Part shown: positions 8,031 to 17,021 of the stretch, piece by piece
How positions within the stretch are numbered: the first letter of the stretch is position 1
Layout: the number at the start of each line of letters is the position of its first letter
Assembly: GCF_002844195.1 (NCBI RefSeq)
Contig: NZ_PEND01000001.1
Span: 62,001 to 126,000, forward strand
From: Halegenticoccus soli
Lineage (GTDB): Archaea > Halobacteriota > Halobacteria > Halobacteriales > Haloferacaceae
DNA: 64,000 bases
Direction of reading: 5' to 3'
Notes under the pieces: generated by a model
Told to the model about the DNA's origin: nothing
Databases searched by the model: none
The model's input: the letters and a program-made list of their open reading frames with translations, nothing else
Made by a program: the position numbers and the translations under genes

Positions 8031-8540
8031 GTGACGACCATCTCGCAGGACCTCGGACGGGTGATCATCCGGCAGGCCGAGCGGGCGGACCTGCTCTCGG
8101 TCTTCCGCATCGAGAAGGCCTGCTTCCCCCAGCCGTGGCCGTTCGTGGCGTTCGAGCAGTTCCTCGGCGAGCCGGGGTTCATGGTGGCCGTCCGCGACGG
8201 CGGCGTCGTCGGGTACGTCGTCTCCGACACCGTTCCGAACTACGGCCGTGACATCGGCCACGTGAAGGACCTCGCCGTTCACCCGGACGCCCGCGGGATG
8301 GGCATCGGACGCCAGTTGCTCGAACGGGCGCTGACCGCGCTCGTCCTCGACGGCGCGGCGGTCGTCAAACTCGAGGTCCGCGAGGGGAACGACCCCGCCC
8401 AGTCGCTCTACCGGGACGTCGGCTTCGAGCCGATGCGGCGGGTCCCGCGGTACTACGGCGACGGCGAGGCCGCGCTGGTCATGGTGCTCGACGTCGCGGA
8501 GTGGCAGCGGGCCGGGAACGAACGCCCCGCCGACGAGTAG
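8031..8540 (+). CDS. rimI: Ribosomal-protein-alanine N-acetyltransferase-like (RimI)
   Basis: A 169-residue GNAT acetyltransferase. It has the RimI/Naa10 signature IRQAERADLLSVFRIEKACFPQPWP, the acetyl-CoA loop VHPDARGMGIGRQLL (R/Q-x-x-G-x-G/A type) and the late LYRDVGFEPMRRVPRYY. Archaeal homologues acetylate protein N-termini. The start is a GTG at 8031, 24-30 bp after a CTTTTGG box at about 8001-8007, typical of a leaderless message. It is followed by DUF5810 and DUF5809 genes in the same direction, each with its own TATA-like box. Confidence 0.88.
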   Translation: MTTISQDLGRVIIRQAERADLLSVFRIEKACFPQPWPFVAFEQFLGEPGFMVAVRDGGVVGYVVSDTVPNYGRDIGHVKDLAVHPDARGMGIGRQLLERALTALVLDGAAVVKLEVREGNDPAQSLYRDVGFEPMRRVPRYYGDGEAALVMVLDVAEWQRAGNERPADE

Positions 8541-8631
8541 GAGGGCGGACGAGAGAGCGGCGGTCCGAAGCGGCGGAGGGGGACGAGCCGGGAGTAGTGG
8601 GCTTTTGCCGGTCGGACCCGAACCGTCGAGC

Positions 8632-9087
8632 ATGGGATACGCCTGTCCGGTCTGCGACGTCCCCCAGCGCGACGGGAAGCACCTCGCGAACCACCTCGCG
8701 TTCACGGCGATGCTCCGCCACGAGGACCACGAGGCGTGGCTCGACGAGCGCGTCCCCGGTTGGCACGAACTGTCGCCGCCGGAACTCGCCGCCGAGGTGA
8801 CCGAGTTCGCGACCGAAACGGAGTTCGAGGAGGTGTTCGAGGACACGGTCGAGGGCCACGACCACGCGCACGGACGCGGCGAGTTCGACGCGGATCCGAG
8901 CGCGTTCGCCTCGGGGGGCCTGCGGGAATCCGCGCCGCTCGACGCAGAAGCCAGGCGGGTCATCTCGGAGGCGCAGGAACTCACGAGGCGGATGATCGAG
9001 GGCGAGGACGGCGCTGGCGAGGACGGGACGGGCGAGGACGGCGCAGGCGAGGACGGCGCGGAAGAAGAAGGCGACGCCGGGCGGTGA
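8632..9087 (+). CDS. DUF5810-type protein with zinc-finger-like N-terminus
   Basis: The 151-residue product starts MGYACPVCDVPQRDGKHLANHLAFTA, with a C-x2-C and H-x3-H spacing like a C2H2-type zinc site. I recall this as haloarchaeal DUF5810, usually next to DUF5809 as here. The function is unknown. The C-terminal 30 residues are an acidic Gly-Glu-Asp repeat (GEDGA four times) encoded by a perfect-period 15-bp tandem repeat, which looks recent. A CTTTTGC box about 30 bp before the ATG suggests a leaderless transcript. Confidence 0.8.
   Translation: MGYACPVCDVPQRDGKHLANHLAFTAMLRHEDHEAWLDERVPGWHELSPPELAAEVTEFATETEFEEVFEDTVEGHDHAHGRGEFDADPSAFASGGLRESAPLDAEARRVISEAQELTRRMIEGEDGAGEDGTGEDGAGEDGAEEEGDAGR
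9001..9060 (+). repeat. Four 15-bp tandem repeats inside the DUF5810 gene
   Basis: Units of the form GGCGAGGACGGCGCN start at 9001, 9016, 9031 and 9046. Because the period is a multiple of three, they add GEDGA/GEDGT to the protein without a frameshift. Such repeats vary in number by slippage. Confidence 0.85.
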
Positions 9088-9195
9088 AGCGACGGGTCGA
9101 ACGCGCGGACGACGCTCGCCCGGCAGTCGGTATCCGGGCGAAAACGCTCCGCTCGAACGGAAAGGCGTAAACCCGGCCGCCGACCATCCCGGAGC

Positions 9196-9624
9196 ATGGA
9201 CGAGGACGGCCTGTTCTCCCCCGAGACGGTCGAGGAGGCCCGCGAGGCGTACGAAGCCGTCGGACCGGCGGCGCAGATCGTGGTCCGGGAGACCGCGCGG
9301 GCGATGGGCTTCGACCGCGAGGAGTACCGCGAGCGGGTGACGGGCGACGTGGTCGAGACGGCGCGGGACGCGCTGTTCGCCTCGCTGCTCGTCGTCCGCG
9401 TCGGCGACCGCGCCGAGTTCGAGGCCTGGCGCGAGGAGCACCCCGAGTACGAGGTGTTCGAAACCGGGAGCGAGAACGTGGCGCGCGTCGCGTGGCACGC
9501 CGCCCCGTTCGTCGAGACCGCCGTCGCCGCCACGTTCCAGAACGAACCCGAGGCGGCGGTCGGGACGCTCCGCCGGCAGGCGTTCGGGCGGATCTACCGC
9601 CCGGAGTTCTACCCGGAGGAGTGA
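9196..9624 (+). CDS. DUF5809-type haloarchaeal protein
   Basis: A 142-residue protein, MDEDGLFSPETVEEAREAYE..., with the well-conserved MGFDREEYRERVTGDVVETARDALFASLL and the tail LRRQAFGRIYRPEFYP. I recall this as DUF5809, found beside DUF5810 in haloarchaea. No catalytic motif or membrane segment is seen. The neighbour pairing suggests the two act together; what they do is unknown. Confidence 0.8.
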   Translation: MDEDGLFSPETVEEAREAYEAVGPAAQIVVRETARAMGFDREEYRERVTGDVVETARDALFASLLVVRVGDRAEFEAWREEHPEYEVFETGSENVARVAWHAAPFVETAVAATFQNEPEAAVGTLRRQAFGRIYRPEFYPEE

Positions 9625-9759
9625 CCGGTCCGAGGTCCGAGGAGACACTCGGCCAGAGCGGAAAACGACCGATCGGGGCGGGACGAGCGCCCGGAGGGGC
9701 GCGGCCGACTCCGAAGCCGCGAGCGAAACCGGTTTGCCGCCCGCCCCGCAACCTCCCGC

Positions 9760-10182
9760 GTGCGCCGGATCACACGCAACTTCCTGATCGGCCTCCTGCT
9801 CGTCGTCGTCGCCCTCCTCGCGCTCGGCGCGCTGCCGAGCCACCTCGGCTCGGGCGACCCGTACTACCTGACCGCGACGCCGACGGACGAACCCGGCCCG
9901 GCGGTCGACGTGTCGAACGCCTCGGAGCGCCGCTATCCCTACCTGACGCAGGCGCTCCGTTCCGAGGACGGCCGATCCGAGGGGTATCAGAAGGGCCGGT
10001 ACGGCCTCAAGGAGGCGTTCACCCACTCGCCGTTCGACGAGGTCGACGCCCTGGCCGCGCGGAACCCGGACGCGCGGGTCGACGGCGCTTCCGACGACGG
10101 CCCGCCGTCCGCCGCCTCCGGCGGGGGCGTTCTGGTGGAGTATAAGGGCGAGCGCTACCGTGTTCACGTCGTCCAACGATGA
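9760..10182 (+). CDS. Membrane-anchored haloarchaeal protein
   Basis: A 140-residue protein that starts with a GTG at 9760. Residues 7-27 (NFLIGLLLVVVALLALGAL) form one membrane anchor, and the remainder is a soluble outer domain with conserved-looking YPYLTQAL and YKGERYRVHVVQR. It overlaps the following NUDIX gene by four bases (ATGA at 10179-10182), so the two are probably translated together. The family is not known to me. Confidence 0.72.
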   Translation: MRRITRNFLIGLLLVVVALLALGALPSHLGSGDPYYLTATPTDEPGPAVDVSNASERRYPYLTQALRSEDGRSEGYQKGRYGLKEAFTHSPFDEVDALAARNPDARVDGASDDGPPSAASGGGVLVEYKGERYRVHVVQR

Positions 10183-10760
10183 GCGACGACTCCCACGTCC
10201 CCGACGACGGCAGGCGGCACGAACCCCTCCCCGATCCCGAGTGGCCGGTCATCGAGTCGGCCGTCGAGTACGAGACGGGCTGGTTCACCGGCGGCTACGA
10301 CCTCGTCGAACAGCCCGACGGTCGGCGGAAGAAGTACTACTGGGCGGAACTGGCGACCGCGGTCGTCGTGGTCGCGGTGACGGACGGGCGGGTGCTGTTC
10401 GTCGAGCAGTACCGCCCGACGATCCGGGAGACGCAGCTGGAACTCCCCGCGGGCATCGTCGAGGCAGGCGAGTCCTACACGCGGGCCGGCGCGCGCGAAC
10501 TCCGCGAGGAGACCGGGTTCGAAGCGTCCGCCACGTCGCTGCTTCAGGACTTCTGGTGTTCCACGGGCCTGTTGCGTCACCGCCGGGGGTTCGTCTTCGC
10601 CGAGGGGCTCGAACCGGTCGAGCGGTCGCTCGACGCCAACGAGTTCCTCACGCCGCGGGCGGTGCCGGTCGAGGAGGCGCTGGCGTTCGCCCGATCGGAG
10701 CCGACGAACGACGCGACCGTCGAGGGGTTGCTGCTGGCGAGAGACGAGGGGCTGCTGTAG
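10179..10760 (+). CDS. NUDIX hydrolase (ADP-ribose pyrophosphatase-like)
   Basis: A 193-residue hydrolase. The NUDIX box at residues 92-114 is complete: GIVEAGE followed by ARELREETGF, which supplies the Mg2+-binding glutamates. Upstream, VLFVEQYRPTIRETQLELPAG is typical of ADP-sugar pyrophosphatases. It would cleave a nucleoside diphosphate linked to another group; ADP-ribose is likely but not proven. It is coupled to the membrane protein upstream by an ATGA overlap, and a clear paralogue follows at 10873. Confidence 0.88.
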   Translation: MSDDSHVPDDGRRHEPLPDPEWPVIESAVEYETGWFTGGYDLVEQPDGRRKKYYWAELATAVVVVAVTDGRVLFVEQYRPTIRETQLELPAGIVEAGESYTRAGARELREETGFEASATSLLQDFWCSTGLLRHRRGFVFAEGLEPVERSLDANEFLTPRAVPVEEALAFARSEPTNDATVEGLLLARDEGLL

Positions 10761-10872
10761 CCGTCCGGCGGGCGAACGCGTTCGCCCGACCCCTCGTTCG
10801 CCGACGGCCGCGGTGCGGCCGTCGCGTCCGCGACCACCCACAGCTATGTCCGCCGCACCTGGACCTGCACCC

Positions 10873-11403
10873 ATGACGGACGCCGAGTGGCCGGTCCTCG
10901 AAACGCACGTCGAGTACGACGCGGGATGGTTCACCGCCGGATACGACCTCGTCCGCCGGCCGAGCGGCGAGACGGCGCGGTACTACTGGGTCGACCCGGC
11001 CGACTCGGTCGTGGTGGTCGCGGTCCGCGACGAGCGGGTGCTGCTGGTCGAGCAGTACCGCCCGCGGCTCCGCGGCACGTTCGTCGAGTGCCCCGGCGGC
11101 GGGATCGACGCGGGCGAGTCGCCGACGGAGGCGGCCGCGCGGGAGCTGCGCGAGGAGACGGGGTACGCGGCCGGCCGCGTCGAACGCCTCACGTCCTACT
11201 TCCCGTCGGGGTGGGAGCGCCACGAGCGCCACGTCGCCTTCGCGTCGGAGCTCGAACCCGCCACCCCCGACCCGGACGGGGGCGAGTTCATCGAGGTCCA
11301 CGAACTCCCCGTCGAGGAGGCGTTCGAGGCGGTCCGCCGCGAACCGATGAACGGGTGGGGACTGCTGCCGCTGCTCGTGGCCCGCAACGCCGGATTGCTG
11401 TAG
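10873..11403 (+). CDS. NUDIX hydrolase, tandem paralogue
   Basis: A 176-residue paralogue of the preceding gene: EWPVLETHVEYDAGWFTAGYDLV matches EWPVIESAVEYETGWFTGGYDLV closely. Its NUDIX box (residues about 76-98) is intact, ending ARELREETGY. An in-frame ATG nine codons upstream (10846) is possible, but the extra codons have unusually AT-rich third positions, so 10873 is preferred. The pair probably arose by tandem duplication; substrate divergence is likely but not visible. Confidence 0.86.
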   Translation: MTDAEWPVLETHVEYDAGWFTAGYDLVRRPSGETARYYWVDPADSVVVVAVRDERVLLVEQYRPRLRGTFVECPGGGIDAGESPTEAAARELREETGYAAGRVERLTSYFPSGWERHERHVAFASELEPATPDPDGGEFIEVHELPVEEAFEAVRREPMNGWGLLPLLVARNAGLL

Positions 11404-11440
11404 TCGTGGGGCTTATCGACCCCGGCCGTCATGGAGGAGT

Positions 11441-11803
11441 ATGGACGGCGAAATCTCCCCGGAGGAGGTCGAGCGGCTGCTGGAGGACGATCGCCCGCCG
11501 CGGGTCGTCGACATCCGACCCCCGGCGGCGTTCGATCGGGAGCACATTCCCGGCAGCGAGAACGTCCCGTTCGCCGGACTGCCGGACCGCATCGCCTCCC
11601 TGGAGGGCGCAGAGCGGATCGTCACCGTCTGCCCGCACGGGCAGGCGAGCCGGCAGGCCGCCAGACTGATCAAGTCCTACGAGGGCACCAAGGACGCCCG
11701 GGTCGAGAGCATGGAGGGCGGACTCGACGCCTGGGAGGGCGAGTTCGAGACGGCGATCGAGGCCGACGGCGACGGCGGCGGGGACTCCGACGCGCCGTTC
11801 TGA
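11441..11803 (+). CDS. Single-domain rhodanese
   Basis: A 120-residue sulfurtransferase domain. The active-site loop is CPHGQAS with Cys64, preceded by VVDIRPPAAFDREHIPGSENVPF and followed by MEGGLDAWEGEF. Rhodaneses move sulfur as a cysteine persulfide. The last 20 residues are acidic and disordered. It starts 37 bp after the NUDIX gene and could share its transcript. Confidence 0.9.
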   Translation: MDGEISPEEVERLLEDDRPPRVVDIRPPAAFDREHIPGSENVPFAGLPDRIASLEGAERIVTVCPHGQASRQAARLIKSYEGTKDARVESMEGGLDAWEGEFETAIEADGDGGGDSDAPF

Positions 11804-12025
11804 TCGATCGGTTCCGTCGATCCGACCGCCCTCCCCGACCAGTCCCCCGATTTCCCGGCGGATCCAACGATTCGGTTACAGATGGCTCGATCGGTCGAAA
11901 GCGGCCGCTGCGGGCGAAAAACGCGTGCGAAAAAGCGTTGAACCGCTCGACGCGCAGAAGCTACGTAACGATCACGCGAGCGGGGTGAGCGCGATCTCGC
12001 CGGAAGCGGAGCGAGTCGACGGCGA

Positions 12026-12331
<306 letters not shown>

Positions 12332-12410
12332 CTACACGATGGGGATATTAAACAGTATCGGGAACGTGCAGGCGTCTGCGGTGCCGGTTTCGCTCGAATT
12401 TCGGATTCGA

Positions 12411-14717
12411 TCACCGCCCCGTTCGCGCCCCGTCCCGACCGCGGGAGCGAACCAGCGCGTCGACGTCGTCGATCGCCGTTTCGGCCTCCTCGCGGGTGAC
12501 GCCGCGACCGTAGCGCGCCCGCTCGTAGGCGCGCCCGACCCGCTCGGCCCGGGGGTCGAGTCCGACGTTCGACAGCGCCCGCAGGTAGGCCCGCGGCGTC
12601 TCTCCGGGTTTCCGCGGGCGGTACCGCTTTTCGAGCAGGCGTTCGAGGCGGGCGTACGCCCGCTCTACGTCCCGCTCCGGCGTCTCCCGCCGCCGCTGGT
12701 GCCGGAGCCAGAAAAAGCGGTACGCCCGCTCGGCCGCGTCGACCCGCCGCGCGCCGGCGACGAGTCCCACGAGGAGCGCGAGCCAGACGCCGAGCGTCTC
12801 GCGGGACGGGAGCGACGGGCCGTCGTCCGCCGGCGGGTCGCCTCCGCCCCCGTCGTTCGGCGCCGGAGTGAACGCCGGCGTCCGGACGTCCGACCCGCCG
12901 GTTCCGTTGGGGTCGATCCCGTCGGAGGCGTTTCCGTCGCTTCCGTTCGGGGTTCCGTCGTCTCCGTCGTCGGGCGTCGGGGTCTCGTCGGGATCCGGCG
13001 TCTCGGTTTCGGTCGGCGTCGGCGTCGGCGTCTCCGAGTCGTCGTCGCGCCGCGTCTCGTTCGTGTCGACCCCGGGCTCGCCGTCCTGACGGGCCTGATC
13101 CAGTCGGGCGCTCTCCGTGCTCACGCGCGGGTCCGAGGGGGTGGGGTCGAACCGCACCCACCCCACGTCCGGGAAGTACACCTCGACCCACGCGTGGGCG
13201 TTCAGCCCGCGGACGACCCACTCGTTCTCGCCGACGCGCTCGCCCGGCGTGTAGCCGGTGACGAACCGGGCCGGAACGCCCTCGGCGCGGAGCATCACGA
13301 CCATCGTCGTCGCGAAGTACGTGCAGTAGCCCGCGTCCATCTCGAAGAGGAACTCGTCCGCGACGTCCCCGTCCGGCTCCTCGACGTTGAGCGTGTACCC
13401 CTTGTTCGACTCCAGGTACTCCTCTATCGCGACGGCCTTGTCGTAGGCGTTTTCCTCGTCGCCGGCGACCTCGGCCGCCCGATCGCGGACCCGATCGGGG
13501 GTGCTGTCCGGGAGCTGCGTGTAGTCTTCCCCGAGGGTTCCGGGGTAGTCAGTCCCGCTCCGGCGGAGCTGCTCTTCTGTGTACTGCGCCACTTCGCTTC
13601 GGACCGTGTAGCTCTCGTTCGCCAGCACGGCGTCGCCCGCGACGAGTCCGCCCTGGCGCGTGACTTTTGCGGTGTCGGCCGTGCGGCCGTCGACGGCGAC
13701 GGGTTTCCACGCCGCCGGGAGCGCGTCCATCTCGGTCCTCGCCGTGACCGTCTGCACGAGCGGGCGGGATTCGCCGGGCGGACCGTCGAGCCGCCCCTGG
13801 TACGGCCGCGCGGTGTCCGTGCGGACCCACTGACTCCCCGTGTACCGGTTGTACGCGCCCGTCTGCCAGTACTCGGGGTCGTCGCTCTCGACGGTGAAGC
13901 GGACCTTCGGCGACAGCCGGATGCTGCCGACCACCGTCACCTCCTCGCTGGAGGAGACGACGTTCGACTCGACCGTTCCGACCCCTCGATCGGGGAGGAG
14001 CGGCTCGGCCGCGCCGCCGGGGACGACCGACAGCACCGCCGACAGGACGATCATCGCCGCGACGACGACCGCCAGCGTGTCGAGCTCGGCGGCGACGCCG
14101 CCCCGGACGTTCATCGTCTCGAACCCCACCGCCGCCGCCGCGCCGATCACGCCGACGAGCGTCGTCGCGCTGTCGGCGTCGCCGGTCAGGATGAAGAACA
14201 GGAGCGCGCCGCCGCCGACGGCGACCGCCCAGCCGTACCGCCCCCGGAGCGCGAGGCACACCGAGAGAAACACCGGTGCGGGGGCGATCGCGAGCGCCCA
14301 GACGCCCGCGTTCGTCAGCCGGAGGACCGAAAGCCCCGTCAGCAGCGCGACGGTGTCCGCGACCACCCGTCCGACGGTGAAGAGCGCGCGGCTGCTCGCG
14401 GGAACCGAGAGGACGTAGACGCCCATGCCGCCGATCACGAGGGCTCCGCCGACGAAAAGCGCCGTCCGGATCCGCATGAACCGCCCGAGCGCGGCCGCGG
14501 CGACGGCGCTCCCGGCGACGACGACCGCCATCGTCGCGCTCCCGCCGACGACGTCGGTCACGTGGTACAGGACGCTCACGTAGGAGAACGTCAGGAGCGC
14601 GATGCCGACCATCCCGGGGTGGCGGACGCCCTTCCACCTCGCACCGGTCGCGCCGCCGGCGTCAGTCGCTTCGCCGTCCCCGAGGCCGCCCCCTCGACCG
14701 CCGCTCGCCCCGCTCAC
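12411..14717 (-). CDS. Transglutaminase-like membrane protein (TgpA/DUF3488-type)
   Basis: A 768-residue protein. Residues about 35-245 hold six or more membrane helices. A large outer domain follows, with the transglutaminase core: AGYCTYFATTMVVMLRAEGVPARFVTGY (catalytic Cys), ...LNAHAWVEVYFPDVGWVRFDPTPS (catalytic His and Asp). After a Thr/Pro-rich linker comes one more helix and a cytosolic DUF4129-like tail. It overlaps the DUF58 gene by four bases and closes a moxR-DUF58-transglutaminase operon. Such trios occur in bacteria and archaea and are thought to act in envelope protein processing; the substrate is unknown. Confidence 0.9.
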   Translation of the reverse strand: MSGASGGRGGGLGDGEATDAGGATGARWKGVRHPGMVGIALLTFSYVSVLYHVTDVVGGSATMAVVVAGSAVAAAALGRFMRIRTALFVGGALVIGGMGVYVLSVPASSRALFTVGRVVADTVALLTGLSVLRLTNAGVWALAIAPAPVFLSVCLALRGRYGWAVAVGGGALLFFILTGDADSATTLVGVIGAAAAVGFETMNVRGGVAAELDTLAVVVAAMIVLSAVLSVVPGGAAEPLLPDRGVGTVESNVVSSSEEVTVVGSIRLSPKVRFTVESDDPEYWQTGAYNRYTGSQWVRTDTARPYQGRLDGPPGESRPLVQTVTARTEMDALPAAWKPVAVDGRTADTAKVTRQGGLVAGDAVLANESYTVRSEVAQYTEEQLRRSGTDYPGTLGEDYTQLPDSTPDRVRDRAAEVAGDEENAYDKAVAIEEYLESNKGYTLNVEEPDGDVADEFLFEMDAGYCTYFATTMVVMLRAEGVPARFVTGYTPGERVGENEWVVRGLNAHAWVEVYFPDVGWVRFDPTPSDPRVSTESARLDQARQDGEPGVDTNETRRDDDSETPTPTPTETETPDPDETPTPDDGDDGTPNGSDGNASDGIDPNGTGGSDVRTPAFTPAPNDGGGGDPPADDGPSLPSRETLGVWLALLVGLVAGARRVDAAERAYRFFWLRHQRRRETPERDVERAYARLERLLEKRYRPRKPGETPRAYLRALSNVGLDPRAERVGRAYERARYGRGVTREEAETAIDDVDALVRSRGRDGARTGR

Positions 14718-15736
14718 GCCGTCGATCCCCCCGTCGGTGCGCGCCGCGTCGATCGGTCGGGCCGTCGGGACGATCCCCCGCGGCGAAGGTCCGCGAACGT
14801 CGCCGTCCGGTCGCCGAGAATCACCCGCGTCCCGCCGGGTTCCGCGCGGACGACGACGTCGGCGTCGGCCCCGGCGACGGGTCCGCCGGACGCCAGAGCG
14901 CAGCCTTCGAGCACCGCCGTCCGCCCCCGGCGGTTTGGGTCGGCCTCGATCCGGCGGTCGGGCAGCGAGAGCGTCACCGGCACGTCCGCGTCGAGCAGCG
15001 CGAGCGCGACGCTGGCCGCGGCTTCCGCCATCTCGTCGGCGGCGTCGGGGGTCGATCCCGCGGCGACGTGGACCGCCTCGACCTCCGCGTCCGGGGCGAA
15101 CTCCCGGACGATGAGCTCCTCCCGCTTCGCCGTCGACTTCCAGTGGACGTCGCGGGTCGCGTCGCCGCGGACGTACTCGCGCAGGCGGTCGAACTCGGTG
15201 CGGCTCTCCGGGGCGTCGGCGGCGGAGAGCGCGTACAGCTCGTCGCGGATCGCCCCGCCCAGCTCGCGCACTCGCGGGTACACGAGTACCCGGTCGGTTT
15301 CGGAGAGGACCATCTCGGTCTCGAACAGCCCGAACACGTCGCCGGTGGTGATCTCGACGGGGCCGAGTTCGCGCTCCCCGCGCGACTCGTACGTTACCTC
15401 GTACGTCACGGGCTCCCCGCCGACGGCGGCGCGGACCGTCGCGTCCGGCGCGGAGAGCCCGTCGTCCGCGCGGTCGGAGACGACGCCGACGAAGGGCCGG
15501 GCCACCCCGGAGAACGAGAGCGTCACCTCGTCCGTCCCGCCGACGGCGCCGACCTTCCGCGCGCTCCGCGAGACCGTCGGGGTGGGGCGGTACCGGAGCT
15601 GGATCACGCCCGCCGCGAGCGCGACGAGGCCCGGGAGGACGACGGCGTTGAGCGCGCGGGCTCCCGAGAGCGCGGCCAGCGCGAACCCGGCCACGCAGAC
15701 GCCGACGACCGCCTTTCCGCGGCGCGTGAGCCTCAT
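14714..15736 (-). CDS. DUF58 (vWA-like) protein
   Basis: A 340-residue DUF58 protein. Two membrane helices occur near the N-terminus (VVGVCVAGFALAALSGARAL and VVLPGLVALAAGVI). The DUF58 signature is DRLREYVRGDATRDVHWKSTAKREELIVREF. DUF58 proteins are partners of MoxR ATPases. It overlaps both neighbours by four bases (ATGA), implying tight co-translation. Confidence 0.92.
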   Translation of the reverse strand: MRLTRRGKAVVGVCVAGFALAALSGARALNAVVLPGLVALAAGVIQLRYRPTPTVSRSARKVGAVGGTDEVTLSFSGVARPFVGVVSDRADDGLSAPDATVRAAVGGEPVTYEVTYESRGERELGPVEITTGDVFGLFETEMVLSETDRVLVYPRVRELGGAIRDELYALSAADAPESRTEFDRLREYVRGDATRDVHWKSTAKREELIVREFAPDAEVEAVHVAAGSTPDAADEMAEAAASVALALLDADVPVTLSLPDRRIEADPNRRGRTAVLEGCALASGGPVAGADADVVVRAEPGGTRVILGDRTATFADLRRGGSSRRPDRSTRRAPTGGSTA

Positions 15737-16698
15737 TCGACCGGAACGGAGTCGAGCGCGTCCTCCACGACCGTCCGCCCCGCGCCGGCGCCGCCCGCGA
15801 GGACGCGGTGACTCAGGACGGTCGTCGCCTCGGCCTGCACGTCGTCGGGGATGACGTACTCCCGTTCGTCGAGCACGGCGCGCGCCTGCGACGCGCGGAG
15901 GAGCGCGATGCTCCCCCGGGGGCTGACGCCCAGCTCCGCGTGGTCTCGGGTGTACCCCGCGAGGCGGGTCACGTACGACCGGACCGGCTGGGACACCTCG
16001 ACCGCGGCCACGGTCCTCTGCGCCTTCCTGAGATCTTCGACCGCCGCCACCGGTTCGAGCGACTCGATCGGATGATTGCCGACGACCCGTCCGAGCATCT
16101 CGGTCTCCGACGCCTCGTCGGGGTAGCCGAGGTGGAGCTTCTTCATGAACCGGTCGATCTCGGCCATCGGCAGTTCGTAGGTCCGACCGGTCTCGATGTC
16201 GTTCTGCGTCGCGATGACGGTGAAGGGGTCCGGCAGCGGTCGCGTCTCCCCGTCAACGGTGACCTGGGTCTCCTCCATCGCTTCGAGGAGCGCCGACTGG
16301 GTCTTCGGCGGCGCGCGGTTGATCTCGTCGCCGAGGACGACGTTGGCGAACACCGGGCCGGGCTGGAACTCGAACTCGCGGGTCTTCTGGTTGAAGACGT
16401 TGACGCCCGTCACGTCGGACGGTAGCAGGTCGGGCGTGAACTGCACGCGCTTGAACGAACAGTCGAGCGAGCGGGCGGTCGCCCGCGCGAGCATGGTCTT
16501 GCCGACGCCCGGAACGTCGTCGAGGAGCAGGTGTCCGCGGGAGAGAATCGCGATGAGGATGTGCTCGATCGCGTCGCGCTGACCGACGATGACCCGCTCG
16601 ACGTTCTCTGCGATCCGCCGTGCGAGGGTCGCCGCCTCGGCGACCGGCAGTGCTGTGCGCCCGCTGATTCCCGCGTCCGTTGTCTCGGCGTCAGTCAT
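15733..16698 (-). CDS. MoxR-family AAA+ ATPase
   Basis: A 321-residue AAA+ protein, first in its operon. Walker A is DDVPGVGKT, Walker B is VLGDEINRAPPKTQSALLEAMEE, sensor 1 is VIATQND, and the C-terminal lid follows. MoxR proteins act as chaperones that help mature metal-dependent or vWA partner proteins. The ATG at 16698 gives the usual N-terminus; a longer frame exists upstream but its residues are not family-like. An AT-rich AACATTTAC box around 16742-16750 is a plausible promoter. Confidence 0.93.
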   Translation of the reverse strand: MTDAETTDAGISGRTALPVAEAATLARRIAENVERVIVGQRDAIEHILIAILSRGHLLLDDVPGVGKTMLARATARSLDCSFKRVQFTPDLLPSDVTGVNVFNQKTREFEFQPGPVFANVVLGDEINRAPPKTQSALLEAMEETQVTVDGETRPLPDPFTVIATQNDIETGRTYELPMAEIDRFMKKLHLGYPDEASETEMLGRVVGNHPIESLEPVAAVEDLRKAQRTVAAVEVSQPVRSYVTRLAGYTRDHAELGVSPRGSIALLRASQARAVLDEREYVIPDDVQAEATTVLSHRVLAGGAGAGRTVVEDALDSVPVE

Positions 16699-16880
16699 AG
16701 TCTTCTCTCGGGGACCTGCCACGAGTGTCCCGGCAGCCAGTAAATGTTTGTGTCGGTCCGCGCCCCGAGTCGCTGATCCGTACACGCCTCACACGCTCTG
16801 TACCGCAGCGACGTACGTAACTCTGCCGGGCGGGAACGTATCCCGCGACGACAGATTCAGCTTCGAGTGAGCGTGTACCG

Positions 16881-16945
16881 CCGAACGACGGATCCAACTC
16901 CGAACGACTGTCCGCGGAACGACGGATACCGCTCCGACCGACCGC
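16881..16945. repeat. Degenerate CGAACGACGGAT direct repeats between moxR and mutS
   Basis: Copies of (C/G)GAACGAC(G/T)G begin at 16881, 16900 and 16916, with a weaker one at 16934, spaced 16-19 bp. They sit in the 323-bp divergent region 16699-17021, which also holds a 6-bp hairpin at 16830-16846 and a CTTATG box at 16991-16996 for mutS. They might be binding sites or slippage products; the copies are imperfect. Confidence 0.4.
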
Positions 16946-17021
16946 CGCGGCGGTTCCACCGAAACGCTACCGCGGACGCAGTCCCGGACGCTTATGCCGC
17001 TCCGTCGCCCGATGATTGACC